Positions 53,608 through 62,311 of a stretch of 64,000 bases of DNA are shown here, piece by piece. Made by a program: the position numbers and the translations under genes. Position 1 is the first letter of the stretch. Each line of letters opens with the position of its first letter. The notes below the pieces were generated by a model, which made no database searches, was not told the DNA's origin, and worked only from the letters and a program-made list of their open reading frames with translations. The DNA is taken from the NCBI GenBank assembly GCA_002409595.1, contig DHNQ01000016.1, positions 120,246-184,245 on the forward strand, given 5' to 3'. This DNA is from Dysgonomonas sp. UBA5412. GTDB taxonomy: Bacteria > Bacteroidota > Bacteroidia > Bacteroidales > Dysgonomonadaceae.

Positions 53608-54558
53608 TTAACCTCTTTGTTTTAAATAATCGTTTATATTGGTTTCGATCCGCAAAGCAACATCACTAATGTCGGCTTTTATAAATTTCTCTCCAACTAT
53701 TTTTTCATATAGCTCGATATAGCGTTCCGAAACAGAGTTGCAATAAGATTCGGTCATTTCGGGAATAGTCTGTCCCTCTTTTCCTTGAAATCCGTTATCC
53801 ATTAACCATTTGCGAACAAATTCTTTTGACAACTGGCGTTGTTCTTCTCCTTTTTCAAACAGATTTTGATAGGTGTCGGCATAGAAATAACGGGAAGAGT
53901 CGGGTGTATGGATTTCGTCTATCAAATATATCTTACCATCCTTCTTTCCGAATTCATATTTTGTATCTACAAGGATAAGCCCTTTTTCGTCAGCCATTTC
54001 TGTTCCACGTTGAAAGAGAGCATAAGTATATTTTTCTAATTGCTCATATTCTTCTTTGCTTACAAGTCCTTGAGCAATAATCTCGTCTTTCGAGATATTT
54101 TCGTCATGTCCTTCATCAGCCTTTGTAGTAGGAGTAATGATCGGTGTCGGAAATTTCTGATTTTCTTTCATTCCCTCAGGAAGCGACACTCCACAAAGGG
54201 TTCTTGCCCCTGCTTTATATTCGCGCCATGCACTACCAGTAAGATAACCTCTGATCACCATTTCTACCTTGTAAGGTTCGCAACGCAACCCGACTGTAAC
54301 CATCGGATCGGGAGTGACTAACTTCCAGTTTGGAACAATATCTTCGGTAGCATCCAAAAATTTGGCTGCAATCTGATTCAACACCTGTCCTTTGTATGGA
54401 ATACCTTGTGGCAACACAACATCGAATGCCGAGATACGGTCTGTAGCTATCATCGCCAACAAATCGTCGCCTATTGAATAGACATCTCTTACTTTGCCAT
54501 GATAAACATTTGTTTGATTCGGAAATTTAAAATCTGTTCTAACTAAAGTATTCTTCAT
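53608..54558 (-). CDS. purC: phosphoribosylaminoimidazole-succinocarboxamide synthase
   Basis: PurC joins CAIR and aspartate in purine synthesis. The 316-residue protein shows KVRDVYSIGDDLLAMIATDR, ISAFDVVLPQGIPYKG, the VRGYLTGSAWREY motif and VDTKYEFGKK, the long form common in Bacteroidota. It is the first gene of purC-zeta-like-menG with a good promoter at 54613-54643. Confidence 0.96.
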   Translation of the reverse strand: MKNTLVRTDFKFPNQTNVYHGKVRDVYSIGDDLLAMIATDRISAFDVVLPQGIPYKGQVLNQIAAKFLDATEDIVPNWKLVTPDPMVTVGLRCEPYKVEMVIRGYLTGSAWREYKAGARTLCGVSLPEGMKENQKFPTPIITPTTKADEGHDENISKDEIIAQGLVSKEEYEQLEKYTYALFQRGTEMADEKGLILVDTKYEFGKKDGKIYLIDEIHTPDSSRYFYADTYQNLFEKGEEQRQLSKEFVRKWLMDNGFQGKEGQTIPEMTESYCNSVSERYIELYEKIVGEKFIKADISDVALRIETNINDYLKQRG

Positions 54559-54612
54559 CTGTTATCTTTAATTTTTTTTACTAATCCGTTATAATAACAC
54601 AAAAGCTATGGT

Positions 54613-54643
54613 CAAAGTTAATAGAACTATGTTAAAATCACAA
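54613..54643 (-). promoter_or_regulatory. promoter of the purC operon
   Basis: Minus-strand TTG (54643-54641) and TAACTTTG (54620-54613) with 20 bases between, about 55 bases before the ATG at 54558. Confidence 0.6.
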
Positions 54644-54658
54644 CGGAATTAAAGATTG

Positions 54659-55645
54659 TTAGCCTTCTTTTCGCTTCAAAACCTTTTCTTCCTTATCTGC
54701 TACTTTTTCGCGTCTATCTTCTTTTTCATATGCCTCCACAATACGTTGCACCAGCTTGTGGCGCACAATATCCGTCTTATCAAATTCGATGTGCCCTATT
54801 CCTTTCACTCCTTTCAGTATTCGCAAGGCATGTTTCAGCCCCGATGGTTGAGATGAAGGAAGGTCGATCTGGGTTACATCGCCCGTGATAATCATCTTCG
54901 CATTCATGCCCAAACGAGTCATAAACATCTTGATCTGATGGGTTGTCGTATTCTGGGCTTCATCCAGTATTATCACTGCATCGCTCAGGGTACGCCCTCG
55001 CATAAATGCCAAAGGCGCTATCTGGATAGTTTTGTTCTCCACATAGTCTTTGAGTTTTGCAGGAGGGATCATATCTTCCAGCGCATCATACAATGGCTGT
55101 AGATAAGGGTCGATCTTGTCTTTCATATCTCCGGGCAGAAATCCGAGTTTCTCTCCGGCTTCCACAGCAGGACGGCTCAGTATTATCTTCTTCACCTCCT
55201 TATTCTTCAAGGCTTTTACAGCCAAAGCAATTGCCGTATAGGTCTTTCCCGAACCGGCAGGACCTATACCGAATACCATATCATTCTGATAAAAACTATC
55301 AACAAAGTTTTGCTGATTGGGTGTGCGGGCAAATATAGGTTTGCCGTTCATTCCGTATATGATAAGGTTATCTTGTTTTACGATATTCAGCGATTTGCCT
55401 TTTACAATATCAATTATATCCTCTTCCGACAGCTTGTTGCGGTCTGTGGAATATTTTTCCAGCTCTCTGATCTTTTCTTCGAAAAGAGCTACATCTTCAG
55501 CATTACCGATTACTTTTATTGCATTACCACGTGCTACAAGGCGCAGCTTTGGAAAAAGAGTTTTTAATAACTGAATATTTGCGTTGTTGATCCCAAAAAA
55601 GACTACGGGATCTATATGTTCTAAAATTATTATTTGTTCTATCAT
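54659..55645 (-). CDS. phoH: PhoH-family ATPase
   Basis: The 328-residue protein has an N-terminal KH-like region, the P-loop GIGPAGSGKTYTAIA, Walker B VIILDEAQNTTTHQIKMF and the TRLGMNAKMIITGDVTQIDLP segment. PhoH proteins bind ATP and are linked to phosphate stress and RNA metabolism; the exact role is unknown. A lysine/glutamate-rich tail ends the protein. The -7 element lies at 55726-55733 and repeat copy C is upstream. Confidence 0.93.
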   Translation of the reverse strand: MIEQIIILEHIDPVVFFGINNANIQLLKTLFPKLRLVARGNAIKVIGNAEDVALFEEKIRELEKYSTDRNKLSEEDIIDIVKGKSLNIVKQDNLIIYGMNGKPIFARTPNQQNFVDSFYQNDMVFGIGPAGSGKTYTAIALAVKALKNKEVKKIILSRPAVEAGEKLGFLPGDMKDKIDPYLQPLYDALEDMIPPAKLKDYVENKTIQIAPLAFMRGRTLSDAVIILDEAQNTTTHQIKMFMTRLGMNAKMIITGDVTQIDLPSSQPSGLKHALRILKGVKGIGHIEFDKTDIVRHKLVQRIVEAYEKEDRREKVADKEEKVLKRKEG

Positions 55646-55725
55646 TCAATTATAAATCAACAAAGTACCATATTGTTTTAATTAGGTTTGTCGGGTCAAA
55701 ATGTAATGGTTTTGTAATGGTATCT

Positions 55726-55733
55726 CAAAGATA
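55726..55733 (-). promoter_or_regulatory. -7 promoter element of phoH
   Basis: Minus-strand TATCTTTG, exact consensus, 81 bases before the ATG at 55645. It lies between repeat copy C and the gene. Confidence 0.5.
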
Positions 55734-55829
55734 GATGTTTTTTAGTTACAAACTAAGACTTATTGTCGGGAAAAGAAAAAGTTTAATTTTTTAAGAATCA
55801 TCTGAGTGCAATAGCATTCTACGAAGGTA

Positions 55830-55938
55830 GATTTTAACTAAAAGGTGACAAAGTTGTACAGATTTTATACCGTTTCGTCATTTCATTTCCTTTTTATTCA
55901 TCAAAAATCACAGCCTTCTCCAAAGTATAGATAAATAA
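55830..55938 (-). repeat. dispersed intergenic element, copy C
   Basis: Read on the minus strand, it begins TTATTTATCTATACTTTGG (55938-55920) and ends with a 38-base core at 55867-55830 containing TGTACAACTTTGTCA and TTTTAGTTAAAATC. The core matches copy A at 36 of 38 bases. Both copies are of similar total length (106 and 109). It fills much of the 302-base gap between the membrane protein gene and phoH and points to phoH; nothing else is seen in that gap besides the phoH promoter. Confidence 0.75.
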
Positions 55939-55947
55939 AAACAAATC

Positions 55948-56916
55948 TTATTTCTTCAAGTTTTCAAATTGTTCTTCTGTGATGACAATATATTTTTTGC
56001 CATGTAGGCGGGCATCGCTAAAAGCGGATTGAACTGCACTTTCGAGGAACTTACCTCGTGAATATTCTTCTACATCATCCAAAGACACGCATATATTACC
56101 TTCCGGAATATCGTTTTCAATTACTTCTTCCGTTTTTTCAGGTTTCACGCCTACCCGATCCGATTCCACGACAACAGGTTCTACAAATATTGAATTGGGA
56201 GAGGTCGGGATTTCTTCTTCGCGAACACTCACTTCTTCAATAGGTTTCGTTACTTGTACTTCGGGTATATAAACTATCTCCTTGGGCTTAGGCTCAACAA
56301 CTTCTGTTATATCCACTATCGGTTCAGCCGGAGGGACAACAATAGTTTTTTCAACCACTATTGGTTGAGCTGACTCCACATAGGGAGGAGGTACATCCTC
56401 AGAATCGGAAGTTCTTTCACTCAATATCTCACTCAATATTTCTTCTATAAGCTCTACATTTTCAAGCTCTTCTTCATACAATTGGCTGGAAGAAACAGTA
56501 CTCCGATGAGAGCCTGATAGCTTTGCTAGGGCAGTGGTAGCATCGAAACATGTAATGGTAATAATCGGTTTTTTTGCAAATGTAGTCATAAGGTCGAGCC
56601 TTATTTCAGCACCCTCTTTTTTTCGAATAGAATAACTTTTCAAGTTATCATACGACAGTCTGTAAACAGCTTTAGCCTCAGTTATGAAAATAAAATCTTT
56701 CTGTGTCTCATCTACACTAAATAGATAAAAATCAAGTGGACTCTCAATAATTATATCTGCCGAAAAATCGCCATAATTAGCAAGTATTCGTTTCAAAGGA
56801 CTGCCTTTAGGGTTAAAGCTTGCATTTTGAGAAGCTTCATTTTTCTTCTTGAAATAAGAACTTAAAGCTCTGACAACAATAATAATAAGTATGATATAAA
56901 TAATCGTATCCATCAA
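55948..56916 (-). CDS. membrane-anchored protein of unknown function with acidic Pro/Val-rich linker
   Basis: The 322-residue protein has an N-terminal membrane segment (about residues 3-22), then a soluble domain to about 150 (FSADIIIESPLDFYLFSVDE, KAVYRLSYDNLKSYSIRKKE, KPIITITCFDATTA) that looks like a PH-type or similar beta domain, a long Pro/Val/Glu-rich linker (about 185-275, PPAEPIVDITEVVEPKPKEI), and a short conserved-looking end (RGKFLESAVQSAFSDARLHG). I recognise no family. The zinc-ribbon gene lies 44 bases upstream, so the two are probably expressed together. Confidence 0.65.
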   Translation of the reverse strand: MMDTIIYIILIIIVVRALSSYFKKKNEASQNASFNPKGSPLKRILANYGDFSADIIIESPLDFYLFSVDETQKDFIFITEAKAVYRLSYDNLKSYSIRKKEGAEIRLDLMTTFAKKPIITITCFDATTALAKLSGSHRSTVSSSQLYEEELENVELIEEILSEILSERTSDSEDVPPPYVESAQPIVVEKTIVVPPAEPIVDITEVVEPKPKEIVYIPEVQVTKPIEEVSVREEEIPTSPNSIFVEPVVVESDRVGVKPEKTEEVIENDIPEGNICVSLDDVEEYSRGKFLESAVQSAFSDARLHGKKYIVITEEQFENLKK

Positions 56917-56960
56917 GTTTTTCTAAAATTGGTTTATTCTCTTTCAATATTATTTCAACT

Positions 56961-58097
56961 TCAATCTACGGGATAAAGAGATTGAATCATTTTCTGATCG
57001 TTTAATTCTATTCCGAAATGATGCTCCTGAGAAAGTTTCTTTTTCTTTCTGTCCGCATAAGAAGTTTCAGTCTTCACGGTCAAGCGATGAATAAAATATT
57101 TATCCTTATTGTCTTTTATTACTTGCAACGAATCCAAGATAGGAGAATATGATATATTTCGTATTTTATTATTTTTGAGATAAGCTTTTACCGAATCGGT
57201 AATAAGTTCATTACTTTGATTCTGTGATTTATTTAAATTCAGCAGTATAGGTGTAGTCATTTTTTGTATGTCTTTACCATTAACCGAGCCTAGAGCCTTG
57301 AAAAAATTTTGTAGTCTCTTTTTAATATCTTTTAGTTCATCTCCTTCTATTGTTTTCAGTTGTGTAAGATAATTTGCTTTTTGCTGAGCCTGATCAAAAT
57401 ATTCGCCGGAATAACGTTCCAACTGCACATTGCTAATATATGCCTTATAAGCATCTATCGTATTTTGATCCAATGCGATAACCCATGCTAAAGAATCGAT
57501 AGCATGTTTTATATCGCGTATGTAGGGCGTTTCGGGATGATCTCTCAAAAAGGCGGAAAGAGCATCTATATCTTTAGAATTACGTAAAGTCTGCCATTCC
57601 GTCTTTTCACTTTCGCGTAATTGTTTGATTCTATCCTGAGCTTCTTGAGTAAATTTACCTTCGGGATATTGCACTAAATATTTTGCATAACTGAGAGGTG
57701 TATTCTCATCTATACACCGATTCCAATATGCTACCTCAGTCTCCTCTGCATTCTTATTTTGAAGAAACACATAAGAACCGATTCCTCCTACTAAAACAAG
57801 CACAACCAACCCGACAAAAAGGAATATCAACAGCTTTCGATTGCTGGGAGGAGGCGTTTTTCGTGTACCCTCATTATTTTCAGCATCTCCATCAATCTCA
57901 TCTTCCTCTAACGAGTCCGATTCGCTTATTACAGGAGCTACTATTTCATTATACAGAGTACCATCATCCTCAATTTTGCGCGACAATAATTCGTCAGGAT
58001 ACGCATTTTGAGCAATCTCTTGACAATCGTGACAGAAAATTTCGTCTTCGTCGGTATCTCGCCCACACAATGGGCATTTATGTTTAGAATCAGACAT
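56961..58097 (-). CDS. zinc-ribbon membrane protein of unknown function
   Basis: The 378-residue protein starts with a zinc ribbon, CPLCGRDTDEDEIFCHDC (C-x2-C and C-x2-C), then an acidic stretch (SLEEDEIDGDAENNEG), one membrane segment (about residues 89-110, LLIFLFVGLVVLVLVGGI) and a C-terminal soluble part of about 260 residues rich in helices, with a TPR-like stretch (LVQYPEGKFTQEAQDRIKQL, FLRDHPETPYIRDIKHAI). The ribbon is therefore cytoplasmic and the helical part periplasmic. The family is not recognised. It is followed by another membrane-anchored gene of unknown function. Confidence 0.7.
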   Translation of the reverse strand: MSDSKHKCPLCGRDTDEDEIFCHDCQEIAQNAYPDELLSRKIEDDGTLYNEIVAPVISESDSLEEDEIDGDAENNEGTRKTPPPSNRKLLIFLFVGLVVLVLVGGIGSYVFLQNKNAEETEVAYWNRCIDENTPLSYAKYLVQYPEGKFTQEAQDRIKQLRESEKTEWQTLRNSKDIDALSAFLRDHPETPYIRDIKHAIDSLAWVIALDQNTIDAYKAYISNVQLERYSGEYFDQAQQKANYLTQLKTIEGDELKDIKKRLQNFFKALGSVNGKDIQKMTTPILLNLNKSQNQSNELITDSVKAYLKNNKIRNISYSPILDSLQVIKDNKDKYFIHRLTVKTETSYADRKKKKLSQEHHFGIELNDQKMIQSLYPVD

Positions 58098-58170
58098 TAT
58101 ATTATTCGTTTAGTTATGCAGTTTAAAAGATATATAATTTTGTAAAACTATTCAATCATCCAGTATCGTA

Positions 58171-59340
58171 CTAGTCCTGCGAATACAACAAATATTTTTG
58201 CCTCATTGTTTTATAATCCGCTAAATCATTTTCCCAACTTTTATAAATATCTTCCTCCGAGTATCCTTTTACAATCTGTAAGCGAAGTTGGTTTGAGCCA
58301 GACAGCAAATCCATAAACTTAGCATTGGAAAAGAAAGCATTACCTAAACCCGATTTTTTGTAAAAATGAAGCAGAAAACTTAAGTCTATTCCTTCTCTAG
58401 TTATTTTGTAATTTCTCAGATCCATCCCAAAACATTCTTTACCCGAATTTAAAGGATTCTTATTACCACTATTAGGACGAGGCGTAAAGCTGTATTTACC
58501 ATATTTTGACCCCGGAGCACCTACTATCTGAAAAGGAAAATCAGTGCCTCGCCCAACGCTCACATTTGTGGATTCGAAGAAGCACAATGAAGAGTATAGA
58601 CTTATAGCCTGATCGGTAGGCAAATTGGGCGACGGTTTTATAGGCAGGGAGTATGGTTGTCCATGCGACCATCCTGTCATCGGCACAACTCTTAGTTGAC
58701 ATTTTACCTTATTCTTCAACCAGCCTTCTTCATTAATCATATTAGCCAGCTCTCCTATTGTCAATCCATGTAGTATCGGGATAGGATGCATACCTACGAA
58801 CGACTTATATTTAAGATCGAGGATAGGTCCGTCAACTACATCTTTTGGGTTGGGGCGATCAAGAACAATACATTCCTTTCCGTTTTCGGCACAAGCCTCC
58901 AGCACATAATGCATTGTGCTTATATAGGTATAAAACCGGGCACCCACATCTTGAATATCGAAGATCACGATATCTACATCGTTCAATTGAGCAGGAGAAG
59001 GCTTGTAATTCCTTCCATAAAGAGAGACTAACGGCACACCGGTTTTGGCATCTTTGCCATCTATTATTTTTTCTCCGGCATCAGCATCACCTCTGAATCC
59101 GTGTTCAGGAGCGAAAATTTTCGACACATGGACTTCGTTAGCCAACAGCGCATCGAGCAAATGTGTTCCGTCAGACAAAACAGAAGTCTGATTAACCACT
59201 AAAGCAACCTTTTTATTCTTAATAAATGGTAAGAACTGATCTAATCTATCTGCTCCCAATGTTACTTTCTGAGCAAAAATCATTATATTTGGACTACAAA
59301 TAAAAATAATGAGGAGTAAAATCCAAGACCTTTTCATCAA
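58171..59340 (-). CDS. namZ: exo-beta-N-acetylmuramidase NamZ (DUF1343, GH171)
   Basis: NamZ removes N-acetylmuramic acid from the non-reducing end of peptidoglycan fragments in the periplasm. The 389-residue exported protein has a signal peptide (ending IMIFAQ), then KKVALVVNQTSVLSDGTHL, IFAPEHGFRGDADAGE, the IFDIQDVGARFYTYISTM motif and LDRPNPKDVVDGP, all typical of DUF1343. Its length fits. Tannerella and other Bacteroidales use it to recycle or scavenge MurNAc. It is divergent from the HD hydrolase gene. No other MurNAc gene is near. Confidence 0.92.
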   Translation of the reverse strand: MMKRSWILLLIIFICSPNIMIFAQKVTLGADRLDQFLPFIKNKKVALVVNQTSVLSDGTHLLDALLANEVHVSKIFAPEHGFRGDADAGEKIIDGKDAKTGVPLVSLYGRNYKPSPAQLNDVDIVIFDIQDVGARFYTYISTMHYVLEACAENGKECIVLDRPNPKDVVDGPILDLKYKSFVGMHPIPILHGLTIGELANMINEEGWLKNKVKCQLRVVPMTGWSHGQPYSLPIKPSPNLPTDQAISLYSSLCFFESTNVSVGRGTDFPFQIVGAPGSKYGKYSFTPRPNSGNKNPLNSGKECFGMDLRNYKITREGIDLSFLLHFYKKSGLGNAFFSNAKFMDLLSGSNQLRLQIVKGYSEEDIYKSWENDLADYKTMRQKYLLYSQD

Positions 59341-59412
59341 TTTTCCTTTTTAGAGAAAGACAAGTTAATATACAAACTTACATATTTTATGTAAATAAAT
59401 ATTTAATTCAGA

Positions 59413-59949
59413 ATGAATACATTGGTTATTATTGAAAAATATTACAAAAAAGGTTCTGACTTATACAATATTCTAGTGCAACACAGCACCGATGTAACAA
59501 ACAAGGCTGTATCTATTGCGGAATCTCATCCCGAATTGAATATCGACATTCAATTTGTGAAAGAAGCGGGTATGCTACACGATATTGGCATTTTTCAGAC
59601 CAACGCCCCTTCTATAAAATGTTTCGGAACCAAACCGTATCTTTGTCATGGCTATCTGGGACATGATATGCTCAACTCATTGGGCTATCCTCGCCATGCT
59701 CTTGTATGCGAAAGACATACAGGAACAGGTATTTCTCTTGACGAAATAGTGGAACAAGACTTACCTCTACCCCACCGCGACATGCAACCGGTGAGCATTG
59801 AAGAACAGCTTATTTGCTTTGCTGACTGCTTTTTCTCAAAAACCCACATCGGCGAAGAACGTTCTGTGGAGAAAGTAAAACAAAGCTTAGCAAAATTCGG
59901 ACAAGGATCAGTTAGGAAATTCGAAAAATGGTGTGCCATTTTCCTTTAA
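59413..59949 (+). CDS. HD-domain phosphohydrolase
   Basis: The 178-residue protein has an HD fold with metal ligands in LVQHSTDVTNKA, MLHDIG (the HD pair), CHGYLGHDML and a distal FADCFFSKTH Asp. The spacing fits small HD hydrolases of nucleotides or phosphoesters. No substrate can be inferred. It has no signal peptide, is divergent from namZ and stands ahead of a barrel gene. Confidence 0.85.
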   Translation: MNTLVIIEKYYKKGSDLYNILVQHSTDVTNKAVSIAESHPELNIDIQFVKEAGMLHDIGIFQTNAPSIKCFGTKPYLCHGYLGHDMLNSLGYPRHALVCERHTGTGISLDEIVEQDLPLPHRDMQPVSIEEQLICFADCFFSKTHIGEERSVEKVKQSLAKFGQGSVRKFEKWCAIFL

Positions 59950-60037
59950 TCGGATACGAATAGTAAATTACATTTGTCATAAAATAAGGCATTCGCCCTT
60001 CTTAACACTAAGTATATAAATAATAAACAGAATACCC

Positions 60038-60535
60038 ATGAAGAAAATATTAGTTACATTGTTTTTTTGTTGTGTAATCATTACAAATTCTTATTCGCAA
60101 GATCAAGCAGGAGTATTTTCCCTAGCAGGAAATGTAAACTATGGAACAAAAGTCGAATCACTCGGTCTTGGGCTGCGTGCGCAATTAGGATTTACCGACA
60201 ATCTGAGGGGCTCTGCAGAATACAAATACTATATCGACCGCCACAACCTCAGCGCATGGGGTGTAAATACAGACGGACACTATGTATTCGGAGTTGCCGA
60301 AACGGTTTCTCTATACCCGATTGCAGGGATAAACTTTACTCGCTGGACTTATGATCCGGGACGGTCTAACGGAATAGGAGATAAATACAGCAACAACCGT
60401 ATCGGTGTCAATTTGGGATTCGGAGGTCAAGTGCTTATTGCAGACAATTCTTTCATACAAATAGAGGCCAAAGAGGCTCTTATCAAAAATTATTCTCAAT
60501 TTACACTATCTGTAGGATTTATGTATCAGTTTTAA
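60038..60535 (+). CDS. small outer membrane beta-barrel protein
   Basis: The 165-residue product has a signal peptide (ending ITNSYSQ) and an eight-strand-like barrel: FSLAGNVNYGTKVESLGLGL, NLRGSAEYKYYID, VSLYPIAGINFTRW, NRIGVNLGFGGQVLI, ending FTLSVGFMYQF with terminal Phe. It is a porin-family small barrel of unknown role. It lies between the HD gene and fabI. Confidence 0.82.
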   Translation: MKKILVTLFFCCVIITNSYSQDQAGVFSLAGNVNYGTKVESLGLGLRAQLGFTDNLRGSAEYKYYIDRHNLSAWGVNTDGHYVFGVAETVSLYPIAGINFTRWTYDPGRSNGIGDKYSNNRIGVNLGFGGQVLIADNSFIQIEAKEALIKNYSQFTLSVGFMYQF

Positions 60536-60601
60536 GAAAAGAGAGTTTACTACAGTCTGCTTTTTTTAATGAATAATATAGCGACTATTGCACATTTTTA
60601 C

Positions 60602-60609
60602 TATTTTTG
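60602..60609 (+). promoter_or_regulatory. -7 promoter element of fabI
   Basis: TATTTTTG matches TAnnTTTG, 71 bases before the ATG at 60680. No clear -33. Confidence 0.4.
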
Positions 60610-60679
60610 TGCGATAAAGAGTTAACAGAAAGCTATCACATAGTTTATAAATAGCTGAAAATCATAAAACAATAATAAA

Positions 60680-61498
60680 ATGAGTAATAATTTATTAAAA
60701 GGCAAAAGAGGTATTATATTCGGTGCATTGAATGAAAAATCAATTGCATGGAAAGTTGCCGAAAAAGCCGTAGAACAAGGTGCTGTTATTACATTATCAA
60801 ACACTCCGGTAGCAGTAAGAATGGGCGAAACAAAAGCCTTGTCTGAGAAGTTAAATGCTAAAGTAATTGCCGCAGATGCAACTAGCGTAGAAGACTTGGA
60901 ACAAGTATTCGTACAATCGATGGAAGCGCTTGGAGGTAAAATAGATTTTGTTTTGCACTCTATCGGTATGTCTCTAAACCTTCGCAAAGGCAGAGAATAC
61001 GATGATCTTGATTATGGTTTTCTGGATAAGACATTAGATATATCTGCTATCTCTTTTCACAAAATGATGCAAGTTGCTAAAAAATTGGATGCTATTGCAG
61101 AAGGTGGGTCAATCCTTGCTCTTACTCATATTGCAGCTCAACGCACATTTACAGGATATAACGATATGGCTGATGCTAAAGCTCTACTAGAATCATTCGG
61201 ACGTAGTTTCGGATACATCTATGGACGCGACAAGAAGGTACGTGTAAACACTATCTCTCAATCGCCAACGATGACTACTGCCGGACAAGGCATCGGAGGT
61301 CTGGATGCGTTCTTTGATTTCGCAGAAAAAATGTCACCATTAGGCAATGCGAGTGCAGAATCTTGCGCCGACTATTGTATCGTCATGTTCTCTGACCTGA
61401 CGCGTATGGTAACGATGCAAAACCTATTCCACGATGGAGGTTTCTCAAATATGGGTCTTACTCAGGCAATTGTAGAAGATTATATCGAAAAGAAATAA
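60680..61498 (+). CDS. fabI: enoyl-[acyl-carrier-protein] reductase
   Basis: FabI makes the last reduction of each fatty-acid elongation cycle. The 272-residue SDR protein has GIIFGALNEKSIAWKVAEKA with the modified NAD motif of FabI, HSIGMSLNLR and the catalytic pair Tyr160/Lys167 in YNDMADAK. Full length. It is the triclosan-sensitive type by family. A perfect terminator follows. Confidence 0.96.
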   Translation: MSNNLLKGKRGIIFGALNEKSIAWKVAEKAVEQGAVITLSNTPVAVRMGETKALSEKLNAKVIAADATSVEDLEQVFVQSMEALGGKIDFVLHSIGMSLNLRKGREYDDLDYGFLDKTLDISAISFHKMMQVAKKLDAIAEGGSILALTHIAAQRTFTGYNDMADAKALLESFGRSFGYIYGRDKKVRVNTISQSPTMTTAGQGIGGLDAFFDFAEKMSPLGNASAESCADYCIVMFSDLTRMVTMQNLFHDGGFSNMGLTQAIVEDYIEKK

Positions 61499-61517
61499 AC
61501 AATACAATAATACGACT

Positions 61518-61549
61518 AACGGCTCATAAATAATTATTTATGAGCCGTT
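61518..61549 (+). terminator. intrinsic terminator of fabI
   Basis: AACGGCTCATAAATAA pairs perfectly with TTATTTATGAGCCGTT, followed by a T run. It is 20 bases after the fabI stop and is nearly symmetric. Confidence 0.9.
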
Positions 61550-61612
61550 TTTTCATATAAAACAACTAATTTTGATTTCTAGGGAAATAAGAGATATAAT
61601 AAATAGTAATAT

Positions 61613-62221
61613 ATGTTTATAAAATTATACGAGGAAAATCCAAATCAAAAAGAAATAGACAAGATAGTAAAAGTATTACAAGACGGAGGGCTCATCATCT
61701 ACCCCACCGACACTGTGTATGCTATCGGATGCGACGCCCTCAATGTACGTGCAGTGGAACAGATTTGCAAAATGAAAGGTATTAACCCTGAGAAAAGCAA
61801 TCTTGCAATCATCTGTTACGATCTGAGCAATATCAGCGAATATGCACGAGTAGACAACAGTACATTCAAAATAATGAAGAAGAACCTACCCGGGGCTTTT
61901 ACATTTATATTGAACACGACCTCCTCCCTTCCCAAGATATACAAAAACAAAAAGACTGTGGGAATACGTGTTCCGGACAATAACATCGTTCGCGAGTTGG
62001 TTCGCAGTCTAGGAAACCCAATTCTAACCACTTCTGTAAAGGATGAAGACGAGGTTATTGAATATACTACCGATCCGGAACTTATCTACGAAAAATATCA
62101 CGACCTCGTAGATATTGTGATTGATGGAGGATATGGAGGAATAGAAGCTTCTACCGTAGTCGATTGCACAGGAAATGAGCCTGAAATAACAAGACAAGGC
62201 AAAGGTGAATTAATTTTGTAG
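61613..62221 (+). CDS. tsaC: L-threonylcarbamoyladenylate synthase (Sua5/YciO/TsaC family)
   Basis: This family makes threonylcarbamoyl-AMP, the precursor for t6A37 in tRNA. The 202-residue protein has GGLIIYPTDTVYAIGCDA, a lysine-rich ICKMKGINPEKSNLAII region, LPGAFTFIL, GIRVPDN and the STVVDCTG end. The C-terminal Sua5 domain is absent, so it is the short form. Some short homologues (YciO) are of uncertain function. TsaE lies at 39.6 kb. Confidence 0.88.
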   Translation: MFIKLYEENPNQKEIDKIVKVLQDGGLIIYPTDTVYAIGCDALNVRAVEQICKMKGINPEKSNLAIICYDLSNISEYARVDNSTFKIMKKNLPGAFTFILNTTSSLPKIYKNKKTVGIRVPDNNIVRELVRSLGNPILTTSVKDEDEVIEYTTDPELIYEKYHDLVDIVIDGGYGGIEASTVVDCTGNEPEITRQGKGELIL

Positions 62222-62311
62222 AAGTAGTTTTAATTTCTACATTTGCAAATATCCACAAAAAAGGGTATATAAATAAAAAAAAGGTTACAACATCTAAATA
62301 TAACAAACCTT

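Noticed and set aside
53839..54321. Plus-strand frames inside purC
   Set aside because: They are hydrophobic antisense frames with no start context; purC motifs are clear on the minus strand.
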